Source: Lumnitzera littorea | Lineage: Eukaryota > Streptophyta > Magnoliopsida > Myrtales > Combretaceae | Assembly: GCA_024138015.1 (NCBI GenBank) | Contig: JAMXBB010000002.1 | Coordinates: 53,783,486-53,847,485 of the forward strand | DNA: 64,000 nucleotides | Direction of reading: 5' to 3' | Part shown: positions 1 to 11,739 of the stretch, piece by piece | Position numbering within the stretch: the first letter of the stretch is position 1 | Layout of the letters: every line of letters begins with the position of its first letter | Notes under the pieces: generated by a model | Told to the model about the DNA's origin: nothing | The model's input: only the letters and a program-made list of their open reading frames with translations | Databases searched by the model: none | Position numbers and translations under genes: made by a program

Positions 1-3000
1 AGATGAAAGTTCAAAATCCTAAGGCTTATCTAAGAAGCTTACTATTTGGGCTAGAAACTAGGACAGGTATGAGATACCTTATATGGTTATAACATTTGTT
101 CTTAAATAAGAATTTGTATCCATTAGCAAATTTCTAAGAAAAAAAAAATGAATGAAAAAAAAATGAAATGAAAAAAATAGCAATGAAAAGAAAAATAAAA
201 AAAAGAGAAAAAGAAAAAAGAGATAAGAGTTAGAGATACATCGGCACCGATCACGACCGGTACTACATATAATATCAGATTTTAATGCCATCCGAGATAA
301 TATGCAGTTGACCAGTGCTACATATAATATCAAATTTTAATGCCCTCCGAGATAAGGGTTGGAGATACATTAGCACTAATCACAACCGGACTCTAGCACT
401 CGGGTTTTTAACCATAACTTTGAATTCCATATTTCACAAAATACATTTTCATTTCTGAAAATCCAGTAGTACATAAAATCTTAGGCCTAGTAGTGAGGTG
501 GCCCCTGTAGTCCACACTCACACCCTATAGCGGAGGTCTCTAGACTCGACTCTTAACCATACGATTGGCGTCTCCATCGCCTAGTAAGCCCATAGGTTCG
601 AGTAAGGTCATATTGTACGAATGCACCGTATAGAAACACTTTAATATAAATAAACAACTCCTGCAAGGCCTCTCTTTACCTCCACGTAAAGTGACGGCTA
701 GAATAAGTAATGCAATGCATGGATAATGCATTAACCTTTTTAATTTAAGATAAGACAAATATAATTAAGTCAAATTATGTAGTGATCGATCAATATCCGC
801 AAACCATCCAAATCATGTAACAATCAATCATATAATCAAATTATCAATTATCGTATTTAACAATATTTCTCGTAGTGATTAATCAATATCAAGTACATTC
901 ATATCCCGAAACCCCACGCATCAAGTTATTAATATTCAATTTAAGTGCACTAACTATAAACATAAACAAGTATAGAGTTATCGAGAGTACTCACTCGGCT
1001 ATAATGTCTCGCACTAATTGCAGTAGTCCTCGGGAAGATCCCAGCCCTCATCAGGATCACCTAATTATTATAAGATAAAAACGATAATAAGTAACTGAAT
1101 GAACTAGTTATTCTATATATTTGTTTACCTATTTCTATTTAAGTTTCTATTAGTTTTCAATTGGTTAAACCTTATCACCAACCATATGTAACTTTTTCGT
1201 TTTATTTCCAATATTTATGAACTTATAATAATTTTTTATTGTTTTCGGACGTACGTTCACACGGTGATGTCCGTTTTGGACGTTACGACTCGTGTTTTAC
1301 GATATGGACTAAATTCATTGAAATTTAACTATTGAAGCTTTAATATTCTTATTACTTATGTTTATATCCTATTTTAATACTTAATGATTTAATTAGTCAT
1401 TAGATTCTTACACTTAGACAATTTTACATTGTCTTTACTAATTTATGTACTTAATTAAGACTAATTCAATTTTAGATGTATATTAGAAGTTTAAAGCAGT
1501 TTCAGTCCATATGTATGTATACATATATATTATTATTTTATTATGTTATCGTATATTTTACTATTTTATAGGCTTATGTCATCATTTATGTCATGCTTAT
1601 GTCATTACTTATATATACTTTATACTTATACTCTTCTATATTCTATACATAGGTTATGTGTATACTTATACTTCTAATATATTTGTATGTGTACTTGTGT
1701 ACTTATACATATATTAGTACATATATCCGTATATGCATACGGTTACATATGTATTTTTATATGTATCTTCATATGCTTAGTATATTCCTTTAAGAAATCT
1801 TTACAAAATCCATATTTTTGTACTTTAAGGGCTTATTTAGCAAGGTATATGTGTATATACTTAGTATGTTTCTTATTTTAGGTTATGTACATAAAGGGTA
1901 TTCATGTACACGACTTTCTATGCTTATGTACGAGTAGTTTTCCTATTCTTACCTATGTATATGTACATCTATACTATGTATTCTATTCTTATACCTAAGT
2001 ATTCCTACACTTATGTATATGTATATAAGAATCCTATTTATGTTAAAATATATGTACATATTATATGATAATTCCAAAACTAACATAATATAAACAACTA
2101 ATTACTAATTAAGATGAAAGATTATATGAAAACATACCTCTTTTTCCTTCTAGATAAGGGTGAAGACTTTACTTAGATATTAGGATATAAGATATGTATT
2201 AAGGTAAAGGTAAAAGAAAAAAAATGGAAGTTTAGAAAGGGGGAAGAAGAAGAGAGGGTTACGGCTTGAAAATAGAGGAGGAAAAGGAGTTTACTTTATA
2301 TTAATCTGTGGTTCATAAGTGGGACAAGTGGGATTTAGAAAGTCCCCATTTGTTGGATGGTAAGAAGGGGGAAAAGAAAGGAAAAAAAATCAAAAGAAAA
2401 GAGAAGAAAACTCTAAATGACAATGACATATTTGTTGATTTTGGTCAAAATATGTTGACTTAGTTAACCTTTTGACTTTGGTCAAATGTTAACTTAGTCA
2501 ACTCTTTAAGATTATATGTCATTTGAATGTATATAATGAAGTAATTAGGGAAAATAAGGAAGAAAATCAAGGAAATGAAAGGAAATATGAAGTTTATTGA
2601 AATGATTAGTAAGAATAGGTAATGAGATTTTCATTTAGGTGTTTATATTCTATATATATCATTTAGTAGGCTATTCAATGTAACTATCATGAAAAGTATC
2701 ATTTAAGATACTAATACTTACTATATGTAATATAAACATCATTAATCACTTAACTCTATATAATACTAACTTAGTTATATAATTAAAAGATGGATGTGAT
2801 CTGAAATGAAATATCTTAGTTTTCTAATAAATTAAATTAGTTTTATAAGCATTTATGAATAATTGAAAGTTATCTTGATTATTTGATAATGATTTAGTAT
2901 GATACTAAGGATATATTAACAATTAGGGTTTTAGAATAGATTATAGTGACTTAGTACTTTTATATCCTTAAAGTTATAATTTTATGGTTTTATCACTTTT

Positions 3001-3157
3001 GAGTATAATCTCTAGTGTTTATATACATTTAGGGTCTAAAAATTTATACACAATTGAATATTTGGTTATTATCTTAACTAACCTTATCAACTTTTAGAGT
3101 CTTCAAGCACACTAGGGTCTATTTTGGGTATTAGGTTGAAAATTTTAAAGGTTTACA
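1..3157 (+). mobile_element. Family F long LTR, copy 1 (left end outside the window)
   Basis: This matches the complete LTR at 43144-46659 in the same orientation. Shared landmarks in the same order are the motif CCCTCCGAGATAAGGGTTG (near 342 and 43763), the text around 'CACCGATCACGACCGG', a (TA/TAC)-rich stretch (1500-2040), a TTGAC array (2433-2502) and a final GTTTACA at 3151-3157. No PBS follows the end, so it is a solo LTR or 3' LTR. It is clearly more diverged than the other two copies. A short direct duplication containing 'CTACATATAATATCA' occurs near 261-299 and 316-354. The small reading frames here are low-complexity and are not called as genes. Confidence 0.75.
2433..2502. promoter_or_regulatory. 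W-box (TTGAC) cluster in family F LTR copy 1
   Basis: Five TTGAC/GTCAA cores lie within 70 bp, some arranged back to back. TTGAC[C/T] is the W-box bound by WRKY transcription factors. A TATA-like run (TATATATAT, 2651-2659) lies about 150 bp downstream. The same arrangement recurs in the two other copies, which argues for an LTR promoter element rather than chance. Binding itself is inferred. Confidence 0.5.
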
Positions 3158-3162
3158 TCACC

Positions 3163-3417
3163 CACCTTGGTTAGTCAACCTATAGAGGACACGACCAAGT
3201 TTTCAAATCTTTAGGGTCTTAGTCAACTCTAGAAGCACTTTGCTCACCTTAGTTAGTCAATTCATTAGGATATGACTAAGTTTTCTCAATTCATTTTAGA
3301 ATCTTAGCCAGCTCTAGGAGCGCTTTGCTCACCTTGGTTAGCTAGCCCATAGGAAGCACAACCAAGTTCTCATTATTCTCTTTAGGGTTCTTACTAGCTC
3401 ACAAGGGTACTACACTG
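3163..3417 (+). repeat. Three-unit ~84-bp tandem repeat
   Basis: Units begin at 3163, 3245 and 3330 (82, 85 and ~88 bp). Each opens with CACCTT(G/A)GTTAG, continues through an ACGACCAAGTT-like block and a TTAGGGTCTTA-like block, and the first two close with GCACTTTGCT or GCGCTTTGCT. The units are degenerate but collinear. The array starts within a few bases of the family F LTR end. No coding potential is seen. 3418-3590 has no recognisable feature. Confidence 0.7.
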
Positions 3418-3590
3418 CCTGTTATTAGTTTCAAACTTATTGTCACCAAATTCTCAATGAACTTGTCCTACTATAATTAACCAATCATAGCGTTTCTCAG
3501 GATAGAGTCATCCTGAGGCAAAAATAGTGTCTTTTTTGTCTTTGTCTTTATGATAAAGTTTGAATAAAACTTACTATAAAGAGAGGCAGC

Positions 3591-6336
3591 TGTAAGCATC
3601 CAACTTTTGCCTCCTATAGTTGTAAGTTTTTTTTTTTTTACGGTTCTAATTCCAAAATAAAAATAATAAATAACAATGAAAATAAAAAAATTGAAAAAAT
3701 GGAAAAAATATAAAAATGAAAGAATAAAAAATAAAAATAATTAATTAAAAAAGATTTTGTATATTTTTAGAAAATAAATTATTTTAGGGTCATTAATTTA
3801 GTTTTGGTCCTATTTAAATAGCTTTAGAGAGTCGTTTAGTTTAAGTATAATTTAATTGTACTAAAAATAAAAAAATAAGCCAATGGCATAACGAGTAAAT
3901 ATTTGAGTATTGATACGGAGTTAACTTGAAGTCATGGGTTCAAATTTCACTAGGTACTTATGTGCTTTTTATTTTTCTATCTTTTTCATTTTTACAAAAA
4001 GCGAGTTGAGCGTACATAATCCACATCTAATCAAATCTTTTGAATCTAATTTTATTGGATTTAAATTATTATAAAAGATTTAAATCTAGTTTAACTTTTA
4101 TTAAATTGGATTTGAATTGATATAAATGATTCGGATCTAATTTGATTTTTATCAAATCAGATTGGAATTGATATAAGAGATTCGATTCGATACAATTTTA
4201 CTCGGACTTTATAAACATGAAGCTCGCGACATAAAAAAGAGAATTACACGCACTCCCAAAAGAGGAAAATCCTTCGTCTTATCCATTGTGAGAAGCAAAA
4301 TAAATTCCAACACCAAGTGACCTGCTGTCCTTAAATATCCTCTACCATAACCACACGTCTACAATGAACACAATTGGCCTTAGTGCTTAGATCTAAGCTT
4401 CACCACAGAAACTCCACGCTATTGTACAACACATACAATGCCCACAGCTGCACTCCACGATCATGAACACAAAACGACACCTCCCTACTCAACACAATCC
4501 TCAACTAAAAACCACACAACTACAACTTAAATACACAGCAAGGCACTCCGATCAACTACAACAACTCACACACTCTGAAGTCACCACCATTGTAGACCAT
4601 CCGCAGAACCAACCCAACAACAGCAATTAGTCACATTCGAGCATATCCCTTGAGCATACGGCTACACGGCTACTGCTGATTACATAGTCCAACACAACAA
4701 AAGCTCCTACCCCAACGAACAGCCCATGGCCCTGATTCACGATCAGCATACACCCTTCACCTGATCAGCAACACCGACTACCTGACGACCACCAAGCTGC
4801 ACACTTCCGATCAGCTCACTCCACACCCACGCTCTACATGTACAATTCCGCATACACGCCACTATTGATCGTTACTGACACCGAAACACTGTTGTACGTC
4901 TTCTGTACACTCGAAACATGGCCAACACTCCATACACTCCAAACTTTACAGCTTTGCACACCGTAGCCATCCCTGAGCATAAATCACGCCGATAGTCCCT
5001 AGTCAATTGGCACGAAGTCACCTAATTCGTATTGAATTTCCACTGACCGAACTAAATGCCCAGATTCTCTCTATACCAACCATTGACGACCGATACTGCA
5101 AATCATACGAGTCTACGATCTGTCGCTGTCCGAAGCCCCTCTGACCAAATTGCAACTCCCACGCCTGATCGCTAGTTCAAACTGCAACTTCACACAACAC
5201 GATCAAGCTCCATAGCACCTAGCACTCGATACGATCACTCTACTGCTGCACCGCGTTGGACACACAATGTCAACTCACCTGGACAACACATAACACGACC
5301 AACTTTTTTCTCACTAAACTGCCAAATAACTGAAATTCCGGTTCATATCTTTCTAGTTTCGAACTTTTATTTATTATCTTATTATTATTATATTATTTCC
5401 TTAGTTAGTTATTGTTGATAACGTAATAAATATGCAATTATTAGACTAGGAGTTTTTATTTTTTGGTCTTAGTCTTTTATATAAATGTTGGTTAATAATA
5501 ATGATATATGTATATATATTAACTTAGGTATTCTTTTTTAGCATTAGTTTTCTTTATTATATAGATTAAATATATGATATTGATTTAAGTAGATAGTTGT
5601 TTAATAGTAGTAATATATATAGGTATTAGTTTAGAGATTGTCAAGATTAGGTTTTTTCTTAAGGCTTCATCACATAGAAATTTTTTTAAATAAAAATTAA
5701 TAATAAAAAAATCCTTTTAAAAAATAGGACTTTTAGAGAGTTTTTATAAAATAAAAGACTTAGAAAGTTAGGACCCTTTAGTTTTTGTTTGGATAAACTG
5801 AATATGTTAAAAAACGTAAATCCGGTCGGTTTTTTTTTTTTTTCAAAATTAAAATCAATCAATACATTGAAATTTTTGGAAAAGAACTACGATCGTTTAA
5901 TCGCATCTAATGGGTACGTAGATAACTTCGAGGCGACAATAAAATCTATAAAAACTTAAGTTCTTTTTTTTTTCTATTTATTATTTTTTCATTTAAAAAT
6001 TCTTACATTTTGAAGAATTAACCTAATTTCAGAAAATAGATAACGGTATCCATTAAGGTTTAATAAGTTAGCTCCCGAATTCAAAACTCTTTGATTTTTC
6101 ATTTAAATTGAAATCAAAACTAGTAGCTAAAACATAGTTAAACCACCCATTTGATTACGGTCTCTTTTCTCTTTCTCAACTCCAGTTAGGTGGCGATTCC
6201 AAAAAAGTTTTTAATAAAAATTGAAATTTTCCAATTTCTTTAGTTAAAAATTAATACTGAATGGGTTTGGGTTTAATATTAATTGGAAAATGAGAAATTA
6301 AATTAAAATAAAGAAAACCGAAAATCAGGCTCGACA
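3591..6336 (+). mobile_element. Family A LTR (2.7 kb), probably solo
   Basis: It begins TGTAAGCATCC and ends GGCTCGACA. The same landmarks, inverted, bound the LTR at 51352-54112. Shared interior blocks include a tRNA-like segment (3879-3956), a C-rich G-poor block (about 4240-5290) and a 3' part containing AACTACGATCG and GGTGGCGATTCC. No primer binding site follows the 3' end, which fits a solo LTR. Flanks GCAGC and CTCAT do not match, so a target duplication is not supported. It may belong to a Tat/Ogre-type gypsy element, but this is only an inference from LTR style. Confidence 0.65.
3879..3956 (+). repeat. tRNA-like segment inside family A LTR
   Basis: The segment has a tRNA-like 3' half (GAAGTCATGGGTTCAAATTT, close to a B box and T arm) and a 5' half resembling an A box (TGGCATAACGAGTAA). 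A homologous segment with GGTTCGAATC lies on the minus strand at 53743-53815 in the other full copy. It is not a functional tRNA: no clean acceptor stem is seen. A captured tRNA or SINE head is the likely origin. Confidence 0.4.
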
Positions 6337-7183
6337 CTCATTTATTAGATAAGAGGGTATTTCCCACTGTTTAACTTTTAAGCATGAGTTGCCAGACGGG
6401 CTCATAATACCATAGGAGTTGTTATAAAAAAAGAAAATCATTATTTTGCTTATGAAGATTGCCATTTCTTACTTAGCTACAATGGCTTATGATGGGCCTT
6501 GGAAAAGAGTTCTTAGCCCTCAACAATGATATTTGAATTACCCCTTAGATACTCGGTTTTATTAAGTGTTGGATCTTGTGTAGATTTAAGGATGATTATC
6601 ATAGATGATTCATTATTGTGGTTTGAAAGTTAATTGGCCAATTGTTGGAGAGCAAATACCATAGTGGTGATTCATCAATAGTTGTTTCATACATAATAAA
6701 GATTACACAAGGGCCTCTTATGAAGCACTCGTCACATAACAAGTGACATACCAACATAATTATTAAAATTGTGAGCTAACAATATGATTATATGAGTCTA
6801 TGATTTTATGAGACTTTTCTTAGTTAAAGTAGATATAAATTCGTTTATATGTAAACTTTTAGTAAAATTATGAACTTTGATATATAATTCTAGAAGCTTA
6901 CGATTTTCCTAATTTTATACGATTTTATGTGATTATACCAATTATATGTATTTAAATGAACAATAGAATCATGATTTTTTGACAACCATGCATACCAATA
7001 TGTTGTACATGGCAAGAACCACATAAAGGCATCACACAACAAGTGTCATCTAAAGGTAGCATTACTTAGTAGGGGATTCCCCTTCTAATGTCCTTCCTTC
7101 ATTAGTAGCTGACATAATGCAATGGGATAAGGTAACAATTTTTTATGCAATGTAGGTACCAATAGGGAGCACTTTTTGTCATT
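6337..7183. other. Unassigned spacer
   Basis: This is AT-rich sequence between a family A LTR and the Tat element. No reading frame, RNA gene or recognisable repeat was seen. It ends in the 5-bp sequence that is duplicated beyond the Tat element. Confidence 0.5.
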
Positions 7184-7188
7184 ACACC

Positions 7189-7619
7189 TATTGATAGTCA
7201 AATTTCATCCCTTGAATTCACTCAGCCATTTGACTGATAAAAAGCCGAGTAACTTAATTCTTGACATATGCCAACTAAGACAAATTCATATCTGGTTTGA
7301 ACTTAATAAAAGTGGCACAAACGGTTATCATCCAGCACAGTTTCGTTACAAAACCACCCATCACTCCTATATTTTTGGCATATACTTAATTATGAGGCCT
7401 CAACATGTCACATAATCAATTATTAACTACTACTTCAGACACTTGACATTTTCCTATAAATATAGAGGAAAAGAACTATAAGAACTCTCTCTTGATCCAT
7501 AACTACTACTTATCTTCTCTTGAATACGCTTACTGATTTAAGCATCGAAGTAGCTACATTGGAGTAACTAGCTCTTTGTGTTTTGCAAGAGTAAGATTTC
7601 ATCCCAAAATTACATAACA
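7189..7619 (+). repeat. 5' LTR of Tat element
   Basis: It aligns along its length with 15844-16238. The terminal TG has become TA (7189-7190) and the end is ...CATAACA. It carries about 35 extra bases near 7386-7440 relative to the 3' LTR. The sequence CCTATAAATA near 7453 is a good TATA box, and the same motif occurs near 16060 in the other LTR. Short reading frames spanning either LTR are incidental. Confidence 0.8.
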
Positions 7620-7622
7620 ACA

Positions 7623-7636
7623 TTTGGCACTGTTTG
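7623..7636 (+). other. Primer binding site (tRNA-Asp type, decayed)
   Basis: TTTGGCACTGTTTG lies just after the 5' LTR. Many plant gypsy elements of the Tat/Athila group use TTTGGCGCCGTTGCC, complementary to tRNA-Asp. The first 12 bases differ only by CG to CA and CG to TG, as expected for decay of methylated CpG. Confidence 0.65.
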
Positions 7637-7655
7637 TTTTTTCTTACATACCTAC

Positions 7656-9183
7656 ATGGCAAGAACTGGATTAACTAAAAGTATAGGTGCTAATACTTCA
7701 CCCTACTACCATAAGGGGGGAAGTAGGCATATTGACGAACAACAATTGGCTAAGTTAGAGCAACTTTGCCTCAACTTAGCCAAGGAAAACCAAGAATTGA
7801 GCAAAAAACATGAAGAGATCTTTGATCTCCTCCACAATAATGTCTACCTAAGTCAAAACAAAGAACACAATGATTATAATGTCAAGAATAGTGACGACTC
7901 AATCTATTCTCCTAAATTACCAAGAAAGCAAGCAGAAGTTACAGTAGGACCTTTGACCCCTATGCTCAAGAAAAATGACAAGGGGAAGCAACCACAGTAG
8001 GTGTACCATGTTAGACCCTCACATGTTAACACCCTTACTATGACGAGTAAACAATTTCAAATTAAGAAGAGCCTATTCATCCCCTAGATCTTGGAGGAGG
8101 TGATACCACGACATATTAAGTTGCTGCAATTTGAAACCTTTGAAGGAATGAGAGATCCTAAAGATCACCTTAAGTACTATCGCACCTGGGCTAAGTTGCA
8201 CGGTTTGAGCTATGCCATGGCCTACTAAGCTTTTCCCTTAACACTAAGGAATGCAAAAAGTACATGGTTTAAGCACCTGAAGCCAAACATAATTTTGTGT
8301 TTTGAGGATTTAGCAAAAGTGTTTCTCCAATGCTTTCTTATGAGTAAGCTTCCTGTTAAGGACTCTTTTGCTCTTAACACGATAAAACAAAGATTAGATG
8401 AGTCTATCAGAGATTATCTAGCCAGGTTTATGGCTGAGATGGTCTAGATTCCAAGGGGACATGAGCGTAGCTCTCAACGCAGTTATTGATGGTGTTAAGC
8501 CTTATAGAGACTTTTTTAAGTCTCTCACCAAAAATAAGTCAAGAACATTCACTAAGTTTAAAGCCAAAGTCACATCTTACATTTGACAAGAAGATAACAT
8601 TAAGGCTCATCAAGAAGCCAATCAAAATAGAAGAGATAGAAAAGGCGACAAAAAGAGAAGTGCGAAAGATTGACTCGGAGTGGACAATGATTATTCTCCT
8701 AACACTGAGAAAAAGAGGCCACATATCCCAACATATTCAATCTACACACCACTCAACTGTCCAATTGCAAACATATTAATGGAGGTGCGCAAGTAGAGAG
8801 GCGTTTTGTAGTGGCCAGAAAGGATGAGAGGAAATCCTTCGAAACAAAATTCTAACAAATATTGCGATTTCCATTGCGATATGGGCCATAATAACGACGA
8901 ATGCATCCAACTTAAGAACATGATTGAAGATGCAATTCAACGAGGGTACTTGAGCAAGTTTCTTGCACATAATGCTAAGAATATTAAGCGATCGTTGCAA
9001 AGGAGACAAGAAGAACAGGAGAATGTCACTCGACCAACTTATGCCAAGAAAGATACGAAAGAAGGAAGCACTAGTAAAGCACCAAACGGTATAATTAATA
9101 CAATTATCAACAGACCTTTCACCATAGGCCGTTCAAGCTCTTTAAGCTCAACTAACTCCATTCATTATGTTTGTAATGTCTAA
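7656..9183 (+). pseudogene. gag pseudogene of Tat element
   Basis: Probable start is the ATG of MARTGLTKS at 7656; the first part runs open to 8000. After that stop the same frame continues with a retrotransposon gag region (for example YYRTWAKLHGLSYAMAY), with stops at 8226 (TAA) and 8445 (TAG) where Gln is expected. A frame change precedes an open stretch at 8824-9183 that carries the knuckle YCDFHCDMGHNNDEC (from 8860) followed by LKNMIEDAIQRGYL, the typical Tat arrangement. Gag would form the particle and bind RNA. This copy cannot make a complete protein. Confidence 0.8.
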
Positions 9184-9189
9184 GGCAAG

Positions 9190-9660
9190 AGGGTTAAAAT
9201 CGACAATACAATTTCCTTCACAAAAGAGGATTTCGAAGGCATTTAAAGCCTCCACAATGACACATTCATGATTAGTACAAGAATTGCTAACCTTAAGGTC
9301 AAGAAAATTCTTGTTAACACCAAAAGTTCGATAGACATTATTTTCCAGTATAGTTTTGATTAGATGAGGCCAAAGATCAAGGCATAGCTAAGATCATACA
9401 GCTATGATTTGTATGCTTTCAACAATTAACCTATCCGGGTGATTAGAGTAATTTCTTTACTGATCCATATTGGAGATGATAAGCATGTTATGGAAGACAA
9501 AGACAAAGTGGACTTCCTTGTTGTCAAATGTTGGTCCTTATACAATATGATCATGAGACGGTCATGTCAACACTTATTCAGCATCATCCCTTCTACTGCC
9601 CACCTAAAGGCTAAGTTTCACACTCCTACTAGAGTCAATTTATGCAAAGGGGATCAATAG
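9190..9660 (+). pseudogene. Aspartic protease pseudogene of Tat element
   Basis: The active-site region reads ILVNTKSSIDIIF (9309-9346), where D-T/S-G-S-S is expected: the catalytic Asp is Asn and the Gly is Lys, so the enzyme is dead. Downstream, SIIPSTAHLKAKFHTPT matches the end of the Tat protease domain. Several in-frame stops separate these blocks, and 9439-9660 is the longest open piece. Confidence 0.7.
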
Positions 9661-9854
9661 TTGGCAAGATTATTTTATATGAGGGCATTAAGATGAGAAG
9701 AAGTTTTTCAAGTCAAAACTTGCCTAGAAGGAAAGTAAGTCAATATAGATAATGCTAAAGAGGAAACAAAAGAGATTTCAATGAGAGATGATCCTGAGAA
9801 GACGATAAGGATAGGGAAACCCTTGCTAGCAGACATCTGCTAAAGTTTAAACGA

Positions 9855-11150
9855 CTTTCTATAGAATAATGCCGATGTATTGGCATGGTCTCCCATCAGA
9901 TATGCTGGGTATCCCTAGAGATGTCATGGTACATAAGCTTAAAATCAATCCAAGCACTAAGGTAATTTAATAGAGGAAAATACACTTTACCCTTGAGAGG
10001 AAAGCAACCATAGAAGAAGAGGTCAAGAAACTCTTAAAGGTAAGATTCATTTGAGAAGAGCCTTATCCAACTTGGCTATCCAACTGCGTGGTAGTCAAGA
10101 AGTCTAACAACAGTAGCATATGTGCATAGACTTCACAAACCTAAATAAGGTCTATCCCATATATTGCTTTCCCTTACCAAGAATAGATTAGATGGTTAAC
10201 TCAATTTCCAAGCATGCTTTACTTTCTTTCATGGATGCTTTTTTTGGCTATAATCAAATTAAAATGGATGAGGAAGACAATGTTCACACATCGTTTGTCA
10301 CTAACTTTGGAATGTATTGCTATACAGTGATACCCTTGGGGCTAAAAAACGCTGATGCAACTTATCAGCGACTTGTCACTAACATGTTTAAGCCACGAAT
10401 TCATCAAAACATCGAAGTATATGTCGATGACATAATTGTGAAAAGCAAGATAAAGGATCAGCATCTCACCGACCTTAAGGTGAAATTCAACACTTTAGGT
10501 GATATAATATAAAGCTGAATCCACAAAAGTGCATTTTTGGTGCTACTTCAAGAAAGTTTTTAGAGTACATGGTCGCTCGGCATGGTATTGAAGCAAATTC
10601 GAGAAATATTGATGTGATCAGAAACATGAAATCTCCATGAACTATCAAGGAGGTTCAAGAGTTAATTGGGCAAGTAGCCGCCCTTAACAAGTTCGTGTCA
10701 AGAAGTGCGAATAGGTGTGCATAATTCTTTAAAATTTAAAGAATCCAAAATATTTCAAGTAGATGAATGAGTGCGAAAGAGCATTTAATAAGCTTAAAGA
10801 ATTTCTCACATCACCACCAATACTCTTGACACCTAATTCAAGAGAGAATTTATATTTAGACTTATCAGTCTGCTGTCGAGCACTTTCCTTTGTGTTAGTT
10901 CGAATCAAGGGCAAAGAGCATCAACCAATTTATTATGCAAGTTATGTCCTGCAAGGACTGGAACATTGATACACCAAAATTGAGAAATTTGTGTTAGTAG
11001 TAATTCTCTCAACAAGGAAGTTGAAACCATATTTTGAAGCTCATTAGATTGTAGTCCTCACTAATCAACCTTTACAGCAAGCATCGCAACGACTAGATTC
11101 CTTAAGAAGGATGATGAAGTATGCCTTGGAGCTAAGTGTTTATGGCATAT
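9855..11150 (+). pseudogene. Reverse transcriptase and RNase H pseudogene of Tat element
   Basis: The stretch begins with a linker resembling NADVLAWSP, then the RT domain. The clearest open part is 10192-10512, with FMDAFFGYNQIKM, TSFVTNFGMYCYTVIPLGLK and the catalytic YVDDIIVKS (YVDD at 10420-10431). A frameshift near 10510 moves the thumb region (KCIFGATSRKFLEY) to another frame. The connection and first RNase H follow at 10763-11150 (LYLDLSVCCRALSFVLVR, YYASYVLQG). Stops interrupt all parts. It would have copied element RNA into DNA. Confidence 0.85.
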
Positions 11151-11244
11151 AATACAAACCTAGGACGGCATTAAAAGCTCAAGTGTTGGTGGATTTTCTG
11201 GTTAAGTTCATAAGTAAAGAAGACAGTATAGAAATTGTTGAGAA

Positions 11245-11660
11245 ACCGATATGAAATCTTTATGTCAATGGTTCTTTGACTAGAGAAGGAAGTGGTGTAG
11301 GTATTGTCCTATAGGGACCCTATAATATTAAGGTTGATTATGCCTTAAAATTTAGATTTTCAAATAGCAACAATGAAGCGAAATATGAAGCTTAAATTGC
11401 TAGACTCAAATTGGTAAAGGAAGTTGGTGTCAAGAAAGTTGAAGTTTTCTCTAATTCACAACTTATTGTGAATCAAGTCAAAGAGAGTTATGCAATGAAA
11501 GAGGAAGAAATGAGCAAGTACTTGTTGATAGTATAAACATTTATGGAAGAATTTCAATCATTTTCATTTCACAAGATACCAAGGAGCAAGAACATCGCAG
11601 CTGACAAGCTATCAAAGCTTGCCAGTATAGCACTCCCCGATTTAAACAACAAACTCTTTG
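11245..11660 (+). pseudogene. Second (Tat-type) RNase H pseudogene
   Basis: The segment starts LYVNGSLTREGSGVGIVL and continues NNEAKYEA, KVEVFSNSQLIVNQVK and KIPRSKNIAADKLSKLA. This is the additional RNase H that Tat elements carry after the original one. The expected catalytic Asp residues in YVDGS and SDSQ are both Asn here (G to A changes). It also contains in-frame stops. Confidence 0.75.
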
Positions 11661-11739
11661 TCAAGTTTCTCTTACACAAGAGTTTACTAATTGTTCAATA
11701 GAGCTTTGAACTGGCTCCCTACCAAAAAGAGAGGTCTTA

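Noticed and set aside
1511..1881. Tyr/Ile-rich frames (also at 45017-45434 and 63763-63972)
   Set aside because: They are translations of the TA/TAC-rich stretch of family F LTRs.
3879..3956. Functional tRNA gene
   Set aside because: Box-like sequences are present but no proper acceptor stem or clear anticodon arm could be drawn.
7176..7415. 79-codon frame similar to one at 15843-16088
   Set aside because: The similarity is that of the two LTRs; both frames are incidental.
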